Below are positions 1 to 10,827 of a stretch of DNA of 12,683 nt, one piece after another (within the stretch, counting starts at the first letter, position 1; each line of letters begins with the position of its first letter). The stretch covers positions 1 through 12,683 of the forward strand of contig CAMDKN010000019.1 in NCBI GenBank assembly GCA_945901035.1, written 5' to 3'. The translations under genes were made by a program, and so were the position numbers. The stretch comes from Gulosibacter massiliensis (lineage in GTDB: Bacteria > Actinomycetota > Actinomycetes > Actinomycetales > Microbacteriaceae). Below the pieces are notes generated by a model. That model did no database searches and was not told the DNA's origin. It was given only the letters and a program-made list of their open reading frames with translations.

Positions 1-80
1 CGGTCCTGCGGTTCGCGATCGTCAACCCACGCACGACGGTTGATATTTTGATAAACCTCGTGGAAAGCCTGAAGGACTAA
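1..80 (+). CDS. PLP-dependent (group II) amino-acid decarboxylase, C-terminal fragment
   Basis: Only the last 25 codons are in the window; the reading frame starts at base 3 and ends at the TAA at 78-80. The visible peptide contains LRFAIVNPRTT followed by a short helix and a charged end. This resembles the C-terminus of group II pyridoxal-phosphate decarboxylases (aromatic amino acid, glutamate and diaminobutyrate decarboxylase superfamily), which end in a similar LR..xxNPRTT segment. No catalytic residue is visible, so the family call rests on this short motif and the substrate cannot be read. The stop lies 3 nt before the agmatine deiminase start, so the two are very probably cotranscribed. 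That context suggests, but does not show, that the substrate could be arginine, giving agmatine. Confidence 0.55.
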   Translation, partial: VLRFAIVNPRTTVDILINLVESLKD

Positions 81-83
81 ATC

Positions 84-1082
84 ATGGCAAATCGTTGGCC
101 GGCGGAATGGGAACAGCACACCCGCACGTGGATGGCGTGGCCCTCGTCGGGTTACGCCCTCGGTGAATCCGAGGACGAGTCCACCGAAGCACGCGCCGCC
201 TGGTCGTCGGTGGCCAACACGATTGTCCGTTACGAACCCGTCACGATGGTCGTCGATTCCAGCGCGGTTGCCGTCGCCCGCGAGTGGCTCGACGAGTCCG
301 TGGACATCATTGAGGCTCCGCTCGATGACGCGTGGATGCGGGACATCGGTCCGACGTTTGTCCGACGCGCCGACGGGGCACTTCTCGGCATCGATTGGAC
401 CTTCAACGGCTGGGGCGCACAGTCCTGGGCGATGTGGAACCACGACGCCGAAATCGGTCGCGCAGTTCTGGCTTCGGCCAACGTTCCCGTCATCTCGTCG
501 TCTCTCACGAATGAGGGCGGCGGAATTCACACGAACGGTGACGGAGTCGTCTTCGTGACCGAGACCGTACAACTCGACCCCGGTCGAAACCCGGGTTGGA
601 CGCGCGACGAGGTCGAACGCGAATTCTTTGACACCCTCGGTGCAACGCGCGTTGTGTGGTTTCCCCGCGGACTCACCCGTGACTACGACGATTTCGGGAC
701 GCGCGGGCACATTGACATCGTCGCGGCGTTCTGTAACCCCACCACGGTTCTCTATCACGACCAGCGAAACCCCGAACACCCCGACAACGCGGTGTCCCAG
801 GAAGTCCGCGCGATTCTCGAGGCGGAAGGCTTTGACCTGATTGCGGTGCCCGCACCCGAGACGCTTCGGGACGAGGAGGGTTTCGCCGACTATTCGTACA
901 TCAATCACTACGTCTGCAATGGCGCGGTGATTCTGTGCGGTTTTGACGACCCCAACGACGAGATCGCCAAGAGAATCCTCGAAAAGTCGTATCCCGGTCG
1001 GACGGTTGAGTTGGTTGACGCCCGTGCACTGTTTGCCCGCGGAGGCGGAATCCACTGCATCACGCAGCAGGAACCTGCTTAA
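84..1082 (+). CDS. aguA: agmatine deiminase (agmatine iminohydrolase)
   Basis: 332 residues, in the usual range for the family. It converts agmatine to N-carbamoylputrescine and ammonia in the cytoplasm, a step on the arginine-to-putrescine route. It shows the features of the Porphyromonas-type peptidylarginine deiminase/AguA fold: an N-terminal PAEW..H..TWMAWP segment, the DAWMRDIGP block with D82, W84, R86 and D87, the NEGGGIHTNG block, GHID with H209 and D211, and the C-terminal GGGIHC with the nucleophile C325. All expected catalytic positions are present. The ATG is preceded by a GAAGGA ribosome site at 71-76 with 7-nt spacing, inside the end of the upstream decarboxylase gene, which suggests translational coupling. 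Its stop overlaps the stop of the convergent sprT-like gene by 4 bp. No AguB (carbamoylputrescine amidase) gene is in the window, so completion of the pathway cannot be judged here. Confidence 0.93.
   Translation: MANRWPAEWEQHTRTWMAWPSSGYALGESEDESTEARAAWSSVANTIVRYEPVTMVVDSSAVAVAREWLDESVDIIEAPLDDAWMRDIGPTFVRRADGALLGIDWTFNGWGAQSWAMWNHDAEIGRAVLASANVPVISSSLTNEGGGIHTNGDGVVFVTETVQLDPGRNPGWTRDEVEREFFDTLGATRVVWFPRGLTRDYDDFGTRGHIDIVAAFCNPTTVLYHDQRNPEHPDNAVSQEVRAILEAEGFDLIAVPAPETLRDEEGFADYSYINHYVCNGAVILCGFDDPNDEIAKRILEKSYPGRTVELVDARALFARGGGIHCITQQEPA
1066..1079. terminator. short inverted repeat at convergent stop codons
   Basis: AGCAGG and CCTGCT form a perfect 6-bp inverted repeat around two A residues, or a 5-bp stem with a 4-nt loop. 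It lies across the 3' ends of aguA and the minus-strand sprT-like gene. Because the two genes overlap at their stops, any terminator serving them would have to be inside coding sequence, and this is the only candidate I see. There is no T tract on either strand, so function is uncertain. Confidence 0.2.
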
Positions 1083-1540
1083 CCGAGTTCCGTCCAGGTA
1101 ATGACGAACGCGGTGTTGAACCGCGGATGGCACTGTGAGCACGACGCCACCATGTTGCGCGGGCGACGGTAACGCACAATCGAGTGTCCCGCGGCGCAGG
1201 TCCCGATCCAGCGCGCGAGGTGGTCGGGCGTCGGGCCGGTGTGCCTGGTGGACCCGGTGTATCCGATTGACCGTGCCGTCGCGAGCCAGCGTGCGCTGTG
1301 GTTTTCGCGCTTGCCGCAGAGTGCGTGCGCAATTTCGTGCAACACCGTTTGTTCCGCGTCGTCCAGGGACACGAGTTCGGTGATGTGGCGGGACAGCGTG
1401 ATCACCGCGCGATCGTGATGACAGGCTCCGGCTCGACGGCGCGCGTGGTCAAACCGAAACTGCCAGGTAGCGGGGAGGTGACCGAGGTGGTCCTTCATCA
1501 ACCTCTCGGCGAGATACTGAACGGAAACGAGGTCGGCCAC
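1079..1540 (-). CDS. SprT-like zinc metalloprotein
   Basis: 153 residues. It contains a metallopeptidase signature HEIAH at 68-72, with glutamate E69 as the expected catalytic base, and a candidate third ligand H81 in the following helix. A C-terminal zinc-ribbon-like region has C115, H119, C134 and C137. This order (HEXXH, third histidine, then a zinc ribbon with RYRRP between the ligand pairs) is that of the SprT-like family, related to the protease domain of Spartan. The biochemical role of bacterial members is poorly known; a protease acting on DNA-associated protein is only an analogy. The start is GTG at 1540; an in-frame stop lies four codons upstream, so no longer version is possible. 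The ribosome site is weak. It follows the SpeE-like gene by 20 nt in the same direction, so the two are probably one operon. Confidence 0.8.
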   Translation of the reverse strand: MADLVSVQYLAERLMKDHLGHLPATWQFRFDHARRRAGACHHDRAVITLSRHITELVSLDDAEQTVLHEIAHALCGKRENHSARWLATARSIGYTGSTRHTGPTPDHLARWIGTCAAGHSIVRYRRPRNMVASCSQCHPRFNTAFVITWTELG

Positions 1541-1560
1541 CGTCCCAGCCTAGGCAATCG

Positions 1561-2412
1561 TCACGATCGAAACAGGTTGCGCGCAGGTGGGGGCGACGGT
1601 GTCGCGGTGTTGTCCGTCACGATGGCGGCGCTCGCCGACCAGGCCTGGGCTTCCGGTCCCGCAATGAGCGCGGTCGGGTGCGGACCCTTGCCCGCGAGTG
1701 TCGACACCCACGCCGGGACATTTCCATCGCACTTCGCGGCGATGACAACATTGCCAAAGCGTTTGCCGTTCACGACCCCCTGCTCGGCGATGGCGAAGGC
1801 ATCGCCGAAGACAAACCGAATCGTCGCGAGCTGTCCGCGGGCGAACGCCATGGGTGGACCGTCCGTCACGTTCGCGACGACGACCCCGGTCGGGGTGAGC
1901 AACGCCTTGACGGCGGTGTAAAACTCGACGCTGGTCACGTGTGCCGGAGTTCGCGCCCCGTGAAAGACGTCCACGACGACCAGATCGACCTGTCCGAGAA
2001 GTCCTTTCGGCAGTGCTTCCATGACGTCACGAGCATCGCCGTAGCGACAGCGAATCGACGCGCTCCGTGGCAGCGGGCAGTGTTCGCGCACGAAATCGAT
2101 CAGGTCCCGTTCGATTTCGACAACCTGTTGGCGCGAACCCGATCGGGTCGCAGAAACGTATCGGGGCAGAGAAAGACCCCCCGCCCCGAGATGAAGAGCG
2201 GTGATTGCGGCCCCGGCGGGGAACGCGGCGTCGATGATGTGTCCCATTCGGGCGATGTAGTCGAAGTGCAACGCCGTCGGGTCGGCGAGGTCGATGTGAG
2301 ATTGGGGGGTGTCGTCGATAGACAAAATCCAACTGCCGGGGCGCCACGCGTCGGGCTGCAAACTGGCGATGAGTCCGCTGCCGGCGAGGCGTTTCGTGAA
2401 GGGCTCGGTCAC
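1561..2412 (-). CDS. spermidine synthase-like protein (class I methyltransferase fold)
   Basis: 283 residues from the GTG at 2412. That start is preceded by GAGGA (plus-strand 2420-2424) with 7-nt spacing; a longer version could only begin at TTG 2466, in a region that looks like promoter. Motifs, numbered from the GTG: a DDTPQSHIDL segment near 33, an SAM/decarboxy-SAM-type glycine loop LHLGAGGLSLPRY at 73-85, an acidic VEIERD at 98-103, YGDARD at 124-129, and VVVDVFHGAR at 145-154. This is the order of the spermidine synthase superfamily. However, the motif that normally reads D-x-x-D-P has D148 but H151 in place of the second aspartate, so a true aminopropyltransferase activity is doubtful. 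Many actinobacterial homologues are annotated as spermidine synthase or fused MFS/spermidine synthase; no membrane segment is present here. The polyamine genes next door make a polyamine substrate possible but unproven. Confidence 0.75.
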   Translation of the reverse strand: MTEPFTKRLAGSGLIASLQPDAWRPGSWILSIDDTPQSHIDLADPTALHFDYIARMGHIIDAAFPAGAAITALHLGAGGLSLPRYVSATRSGSRQQVVEIERDLIDFVREHCPLPRSASIRCRYGDARDVMEALPKGLLGQVDLVVVDVFHGARTPAHVTSVEFYTAVKALLTPTGVVVANVTDGPPMAFARGQLATIRFVFGDAFAIAEQGVVNGKRFGNVVIAAKCDGNVPAWVSTLAGKGPHPTALIAGPEAQAWSASAAIVTDNTATPSPPPARNLFRS

Positions 2413-2419
2413 GTCGCTA

Positions 2420-2424
2420 TCCTC
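2420..2424 (-). promoter_or_regulatory. ribosome binding site deciding the SpeE-like start
   Basis: On the minus strand this reads GAGGA, 7 nt before the GTG at 2412. It supports that GTG over the in-frame TTG 18 codons upstream. Confidence 0.6.
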
Positions 2425-2472
2425 ACCCGCTCTGCGCCGAAAACAGCGCCGTGTAATTGTTACCAAGTTGAA

Positions 2473-2501
2473 ACTTTACAAACCACCCAAAAGCGTGTAA
2501 C
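2473..2501 (-). promoter_or_regulatory. possible promoter for the SpeE-like/SprT-like pair
   Basis: On the minus strand GTTACA (2496-2501) and TAAAGT (2473-2478) are separated by 17 nt. This predicts a start near 2466 and a leader of roughly 54 nt. The -10 fits the TANNNT pattern of actinobacterial promoters; the -35 is a weak match. It lies face to face on the rpoB promoter, sharing the same bases. Confidence 0.35.
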
Positions 2502-2503
2502 GT
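2475..2503 (+). promoter_or_regulatory. promoter of rpoBC
   Basis: TTTACA (2475-2480) and TAACGT (2498-2503) are separated by exactly 17 nt. This predicts transcription from about 2510 and a leader of about 125 nt before rpoB. It is the best sigma-A-type match in the intergenic region. A weaker second candidate is TTGAGG (2538-2543) with TAAATA (2560-2565), spacing 16. A weak 5-bp inverted repeat, ACCCG/CGGGT (2555-2574), lies in the leader. Confidence 0.55.
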
Positions 2504-2635
2504 AGCAAGTTGCGCTTCATTCTGCTCGGCGTTCATATTGAGGTCCGTCGGCTCACCCGTAAATAGTGGCGGGTTCATGGCGCTTCCCCACGTTCACACA
2601 CTGTATCAAGGGCCCCGCCCGCAAAGGACATATCT

Positions 2636-5600
2636 GTGGCTGTTAAGAAGAAAAACCAGGGGACCGGACGCGACGCTAGTCGAGTGTCGTTTGCCAAGGT
2701 GACCGACGCGCTCACCGTTCCGGACCTCCTCGCTCTTCAGACCGAAAGTTTCGACTGGCTGATCGGGTCCGATGGTTCGGACGTTCGTTCCGGACTCGAA
2801 GAAATCTTCGAAGAGATTTCGCCGATCGAGAACGACCGCATGCAGTTGTCGTTCACGAACCCGTACCTGGAAGACAAGAAGTACGAGCTCGACGAGTGCA
2901 AGGAACGCGGCAAGACCTACGCCGCTCCCCTCTATGTCGAAGCCGAGTTCATGAACCACGACACGGGTGAAATCAAGACCCAGACCGTATTCATGGGGGA
3001 TTTCCCGCTCATGACTCCGAAGGGCACCTTCGTCATCAACGGCACCGAGCGTGTCGTTGTGTCCCAGCTCGTCCGCAGCCCCGGCGTCTATTTTGAAAAG
3101 GTTGACGACAAGACAACCGACAAAGACCTGTATTCCTGCCGCGTTATCCCCAGCCGCGGTGCGTGGCTCGAATTCGAAATCGACAAGCGCGACCAGATCG
3201 GTGTTCGCATCGACCGCAAGCGTCGCCAGTCGGTGACTGTTTTCCTCAAGGCCCTCGGTATGACCCGTGAAGAGATCGTGAAGGAATTCGCGGGCTCGTA
3301 CACGATGGAGGAAACCCTCAGCCACGACAACATCCTCACGGCCGAAGACGCGCTCAAGGACATCTACAAGAAGCTCCGTCCGGGCGAGCAGGTCGCGCTC
3401 GAAGCGGCGCGGTCGCTCCTCGACAACTTCTTCTTCAACTCGAAGCGCTTCGACCTCGCGAAGGTGGGCCGGTACAAGCTCAACCGCAAGTTGGGGCTCG
3501 AACTTCCCGTCGGCTCGTCCGTTCTCACGCTCGACGACATCAAGGCGACGATTCGTTACCTCATCGCACTTCACGAGGGCAAGACCACGATGCCGGGCAA
3601 GCGCAACGGCAAGAACGTCGAAATCCCGTTGGGAACCGATGACATCGACCACTTCGGCAACCGCCGAATTCGCGCCGTCGGTGAACTGATTCAGAACCAG
3701 ATTCGCACGGGTCTGTCGCGAATGGAGCGTGTCGTTCGCGAGCGCATGACGACCCAGGACGTCGAGGCCATTACGCCCCAGACGCTAATCAACATCCGTC
3801 CCGTGACCGCCGCAGTCAAAGAGTTTTTCGGAACCTCGCAGTTGTCACAGTTCATGGACCAGAACAACCCCCTCGCGGGACTCACCCACAAGCGTCGTTT
3901 GTCGGCGCTCGGACCGGGTGGACTGTCTCGTGAGCGCGCGGGCGTCGAGGTTCGTGACGTCCACCCCTCGCACTACGGACGCATGTGCCCGATCGAAACC
4001 CCGGAAGGCCCGAACATCGGTCTGATCGGTTCGCTCGCGTCGTTCGCGCGAATCAACGCGTTCGGCTTCATCGAAACTCCGTACCGACAGGTCGTCAACG
4101 GCAAGGTCACCAACAAGATCGACTATCTCACCGCGAGTGACGAAGACGAGCACATCGTCGCACAGGCCGGCGCTCCCGTGAAAGAAGACGGAACTCTCGC
4201 CGAAGAACGCGTTCTCGTTCGAATCAAGGGCGGAGAGGTCGACACCGTTCCCGCGAACCGCGTCGACTACATGGACGTCTCACCGCGCCAGATGGTGTCG
4301 ATCGCGACGTCTCTCATCCCGTTCCTCGAACACGATGACGCAAACCGCGCCCTCATGGGGGCCAACATGCAGCGTCAAGCTGTTCCGCTCCTACGGTCGG
4401 AGGCCCCGATTGTCGGAACCGGTATGGAGTCGTTCGCCGCGGTAGACGCGGGCGACGTGCTCATCGCCGACTACGCCGGTGTCGTCGCCGAGGTCTCGGG
4501 CGACCACGTCACGGTGCTCAACGACAAGGGTGGCGAACTCATTGCCGGGACGAAGAACAAGATTCCCGTCTCGTCGGAATATGTGCTTCGGAAGTTCGAA
4601 CGCTCCAACCAGGGGACGAACTTCAACCACCGCCTCGTCGTCTCGGAAGGGGACAAAGTCGTCAAGGGCGGTGTCCTCGCCGACGGTCCCGCGACCGAAA
4701 ACGGTGAACTCGCACTCGGTAAGAACCTCCTCGTGGCGTTCATGTCGTGGGAGGGTCACAACTTCGAAGACGCGATCATCCTCAGCCAGAACCTCGTCAA
4801 GGACGACACACTGTCCTCGATTCACATCGAGGAGTACGACGTCGATGCGCGAGACACCAAGCTCGGGCCACAGGACATCACCCGTGACATTCCGAACCAG
4901 TCGCAGGAAAGCCTCGCTCACCTCGACGAAGAAGGAATCGTTCGAATCGGTGCCGAGGTTCGCTCCGGCGACATCCTCGTCGGCCGCATCACGCCGAAGG
5001 GTGAAACCGAACTGACCGCCGAGGAACGACTGCTGCGCGCGATCTTCGCCGAAAAGGGCAAGGAAGTCCGCGACTCGTCGCTCCGCGTCCCGCACGGCGA
5101 GCACGGAACGGTCATCAATGTCAAGATCTTTAACGCTGACGACGAAGACGACGAACTCGGAAACGGCGTCCTCAAAAAGGTCATCGTCTACATCGCCCAA
5201 AAGCGCAAGATCTCCGAAGGGGACAAGCTCGCTGGTCGCCACGGAAACAAGGGTGTTATCGCCAAGATCCTGCCGGTCGAAGACATGCCGTTCCTCGAAG
5301 ACGGAACACCCGTCGATGTGGTCCTCAACCCACTCGGTGTTCCCGGTCGAATGAACTTCGGACAGGTGCTCGAACTTCACCTCGGATGGGCCGCTAAGCA
5401 GGGCTGGAAGGTCAACGGAAACCCGGATTGGGCGAAGTTCCTGCCCGAGGAAGCGCGCGAAATCGCCCCCGGAACCAAGGTGGCGACGCCGGTGTTCGAC
5501 GGCGCGAGCGAAATCGAAATCGCCGGTCTTCTCGAATCGACGTTGCCCCGTGCGAACGGCAAGCAACTCATCGGCTCGTCCGGAAAGGCCGTGTTGTTCG

Positions 5601-6100
5601 ACGGCCGCACCGGCGAAAAGTTCGACGACCCGATTTCGGTCGGCTACATGTACATCCTCAAGTTGCACCACCTCGTCGACGACAAGATTCACGCTCGTTC
5701 GACCGGTCCGTACTCGATGATCACGCAGCAACCGCTGGGTGGTAAGGCGCAGTTCGGTGGACAGCGATTCGGCGAGATGGAGGTCTGGGCGCTCGAAGCT
5801 TATGGTGCCTCGTACGCTCTGCAAGAGCTTCTCACCATCAAGTCGGACGACATCGCCGGTCGCGTCAAGGTGTACGAAGCGATCGTCAAGGGACTCAACA
5901 TTCAGGAACCCGGAATCCCCGAATCATTCAAGGTCCTCATGAAGGAGATGCAGTCTCTCGGACTCAACGTCGAAGTTCTCGACGCTGCCGAGAACCCGGT
6001 CAACCTTCGTGACACGGCGGATGACGCCGATCGCGCTACCGCATCGTTGGGTGTCAACATCGCCCGCGAAGAGTCCGCCGCAGTGGACTTCGCCGAATAG
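2636..6100 (+). CDS. rpoB: DNA-directed RNA polymerase subunit beta
   Basis: 1154 residues, an actinobacterial length without the large lineage-specific insertions of the E. coli subunit. With beta-prime it forms the catalytic core of RNA polymerase. Landmarks: the rifampicin-pocket segment from F397 to S423, including Q405, D408, H418 and S423 (E. coli 513, 516, 526, 531), all in the drug-sensitive state; R432 (E. coli 540); [10 protein letters not shown] at 454-463; [12 protein letters not shown] at 862-873 with active-site lysines K864 and K872 (E. coli K1065 and K1073); and [17 protein letters not shown] at 1035-1051 near the C-terminus. Position 414, E. coli Ser522, is alanine. The GTG start at 2636 has AAAGGA at 2623-2628 with 7-nt spacing. 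rplJ-rplL, the usual upstream neighbours in many bacteria, are absent; a divergent minus-strand gene lies there instead. rpoC follows after 44 nt. Confidence 0.99.
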   Translation: MAVKKKNQGTGRDASRVSFAKVTDALTVPDLLALQTESFDWLIGSDGSDVRSGLEEIFEEISPIENDRMQLSFTNPYLEDKKYELDECKERGKTYAAPLYVEAEFMNHDTGEIKTQTVFMGDFPLMTPKGTFVINGTERVVVSQLVRSPGVYFEKVDDKTTDKDLYSCRVIPSRGAWLEFEIDKRDQIGVRIDRKRRQSVTVFLKALGMTREEIVKEFAGSYTMEETLSHDNILTAEDALKDIYKKLRPGEQVALEAARSLLDNFFFNSKRFDLAKVGRYKLNRKLGLELPVGSSVLTLDDIKATIRYLIALHEGKTTMPGKRNGKNVEIPLGTDDIDHFGNRRIRAVGELIQNQIRTGLSRMERVVRERMTTQDVEAITPQTLINIRPVTAAVKEFFGTSQLSQFMDQNNPLAGLTHKRRLSALGPGGLSRERAGVEVRDVHPSHYGRMCPIETPEGPNIGLIGSLASFARINAFGFIETPYRQVVNGKVTNKIDYLTASDEDEHIVAQAGAPVKEDGTLAEERVLVRIKGGEVDTVPANRVDYMDVSPRQMVSIATSLIPFLEHDDANRALMGANMQRQAVPLLRSEAPIVGTGMESFAAVDAGDVLIADYAGVVAEVSGDHVTVLNDKGGELIAGTKNKIPVSSEYVLRKFERSNQGTNFNHRLVVSEGDKVVKGGVLADGPATENGELALGKNLLVAFMSWEGHNFEDAIILSQNLVKDDTLSSIHIEEYDVDARDTKLGPQDITRDIPNQSQESLAHLDEEGIVRIGAEVRSGDILVGRITPKGETELTAEERLLRAIFAEKGKEVRDSSLRVPHGEHGTVINVKIFNADDEDDELGNGVLKKVIVYIAQKRKISEGDKLAGRHGNKGVIAKILPVEDMPFLEDGTPVDVVLNPLGVPGRMNFGQVLELHLGWAAKQGWKVNGNPDWAKFLPEEAREIAPGTKVATPVFDGASEIEIAGLLESTLPRANGKQLIGSSGKAVLFDGRTGEKFDDPISVGYMYILKLHHLVDDKIHARSTGPYSMITQQPLGGKAQFGGQRFGEMEVWALEAYGASYALQELLTIKSDDIAGRVKVYEAIVKGLNIQEPGIPESFKVLMKEMQSLGLNVEVLDAAENPVNLRDTADDADRATASLGVNIAREESAAVDFAE

Positions 6101-6144
6101 GCACCCCCCAGAACTGACTATCGGAAAATACGGAAGAGAAAAAA

Positions 6145-10089
<3,945 letters not shown>

Positions 10090-10100
10090 ACCTGCACTCG

Positions 10101-10134
10101 CGAACGGGGTGGGCCTTCGGGTTCACCCCGTTCG
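10101..10134 (+). terminator. intrinsic-type terminator hairpin after rpoC
   Basis: A 15-bp stem pairs 10101-10115 with 10120-10134 and contains only two G-U wobbles. It closes a UUCG loop flanked by C and G, the exceptionally stable cUUCGg tetraloop. It begins 12 nt after the rpoC stop. The following bases (TCGTTCCTG) hold only scattered T, so it is a terminator of the poor-U-tract kind often seen in GC-rich actinobacteria, or an RNA 3'-end stabiliser. Confidence 0.85.
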
Positions 10135-10176
10135 TCGTTCCTGTGGACGGATGACCCCCGCTTTTCCCGCGCCCGT

Positions 10177-10182
10177 TAGCGT
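10177..10182 (+). promoter_or_regulatory. candidate -10 box for leaderless prepilin peptidase mRNA
   Basis: TAGCGT fits TANNNT and ends exactly 6 nt before the GTG at 10189, so transcription could start on the start codon. There is no recognisable -35 box and no Shine-Dalgarno sequence upstream of this GTG. Both facts are compatible with a leaderless transcript, which is common in Actinobacteria. Confidence 0.35.
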
Positions 10183-10188
10183 CGAGCC

Positions 10189-10626
10189 GTGGTCGAGATC
10201 CTCTATTTCAGTGCGGTCACGGTGTGGTCGGTCGCACTCGCGTGGGTCGACTTCCGTGAACACCGGTTGCCGGATCGGCTCACCCTGCCGGCGATTCCCG
10301 TCGCGGTGGGAATGGTCGCGTGGATGAACCCGTCCGCGCTGGGTTTCGCCTCAACCGCGAGCGTCGTGCTGTTCGCGGCGGGATGGGTGGCGCATCGCGT
10401 CGCCGAGCTGGGGTTGGGGGACGTGAAACTTCTCCCATCCGTCGGGCTGCTCGCGGCAAACTCGGCCCATCCCGCGGAAAATCTGGTCGAATGGTTCGTG
10501 GCGATGGCGATTCTGGGCGGAATTCATGCGGCGATTCACCTTGCAATCACGCGGGATCGGCGGTCGCACATCCCGTTCGGGCCGTCAATTCTGGGCGGAT
10601 TGTGGTGGGCGAACATTTCGAGTTGA
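10189..10626 (+). CDS. prepilin peptidase, A24 family, minimal single-domain form
   Basis: 145 residues, hydrophobic throughout, with about four to five predicted membrane segments. The two catalytic aspartates of A24 aspartic peptidases are recognisable: D21 in WVDFREHRLPD and D78 in the GLGDVK motif (75-80), the counterpart of the conserved G-x-GD motif. A late IPFGP segment (128-132) is also typical. There is no N-terminal methyltransferase domain or cysteine cluster, so it resembles the short TadV/CpaA type that only cleaves prepilin leaders. No pilin or secretion ATPase gene is nearby, so its substrate must be encoded elsewhere. The GTG start is forced by an in-frame TAG at 10177-10179. 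The gene is isolated between the rpoC terminator and the rpsL promoter, whose -35 box includes its stop codon. Confidence 0.82.
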   Translation: MVEILYFSAVTVWSVALAWVDFREHRLPDRLTLPAIPVAVGMVAWMNPSALGFASTASVVLFAAGWVAHRVAELGLGDVKLLPSVGLLAANSAHPAENLVEWFVAMAILGGIHAAIHLAITRDRRSHIPFGPSILGGLWWANISS

Positions 10627-10652
10627 CCAAAGCCCGAATTTCGGTGTAATCT
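10623..10652 (+). promoter_or_regulatory. promoter of the str operon (rpsL-rpsG-fusA)
   Basis: TTGACC (10623-10628) and TAATCT (10647-10652) are separated by 18 nt, a near-consensus sigma-A promoter. The -35 box includes the TGA stop of the prepilin peptidase gene (10624-10626). The predicted start is near 10659, giving a leader of about 170 nt. Confidence 0.65.
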
Positions 10653-10707
10653 TGAGGATTGTGTGCGCATGCCTGCGTCCGAGAAATCGTGCAACGGACT
10701 GTCACAC

Positions 10708-10725
10708 ACCGGACCGCTATCCGGT
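10708..10725 (+). other. leader hairpin upstream of rpsL
   Basis: ACCGGA and TCCGGT form a perfect 6-bp stem around a 6-nt loop, in the leader between the str promoter and rpsL. It is followed by TTGAC and has no T tract. A second weak pairing, AATCGA (10746-10751) with TCGATT (10778-10783), lies downstream. A regulatory role is possible but not shown. Confidence 0.4.
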
Positions 10726-10827
10726 TTGACTGCGTGACGTAGTCGAATCGAGGTTCCCACGGCATGTCGGCCGCCGGTCGATTGAGAACATCGCTGTCAC
10801 CGTGCAGAAAAAACAAGGAGAAAAGTC

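Noticed and set aside
2413..2466. Longer SpeE-like start at the TTG at 2466
   Set aside because: The extra 18 residues are arginine-rich and unlike the family, and the GTG at 2412 has a well-spaced GAGGA.
1678..2505. Plus-strand frame of 275 codons over the SpeE-like gene
   Set aside because: The minus-strand frame carries the methyltransferase-fold motifs and a good ribosome site; the plus frame has none.
2606..3652. A 348-codon antisense frame over the rpoB start region
   Set aside because: It is a shadow of biased rpoB codons. It also runs into the rpoB leader, where it shows no motif.
4391..5824. A 477-codon open frame antisense to rpoB
   Set aside because: This has the same cause: it is aligned with rpoB codons and ends at a CTA leucine codon of rpoB. 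It has no ribosome site or family resemblance that I recognise.
10726..10760. Second str promoter starting with TTGACT at 10726
   Set aside because: No TANNNT box occurs at a suitable distance downstream.
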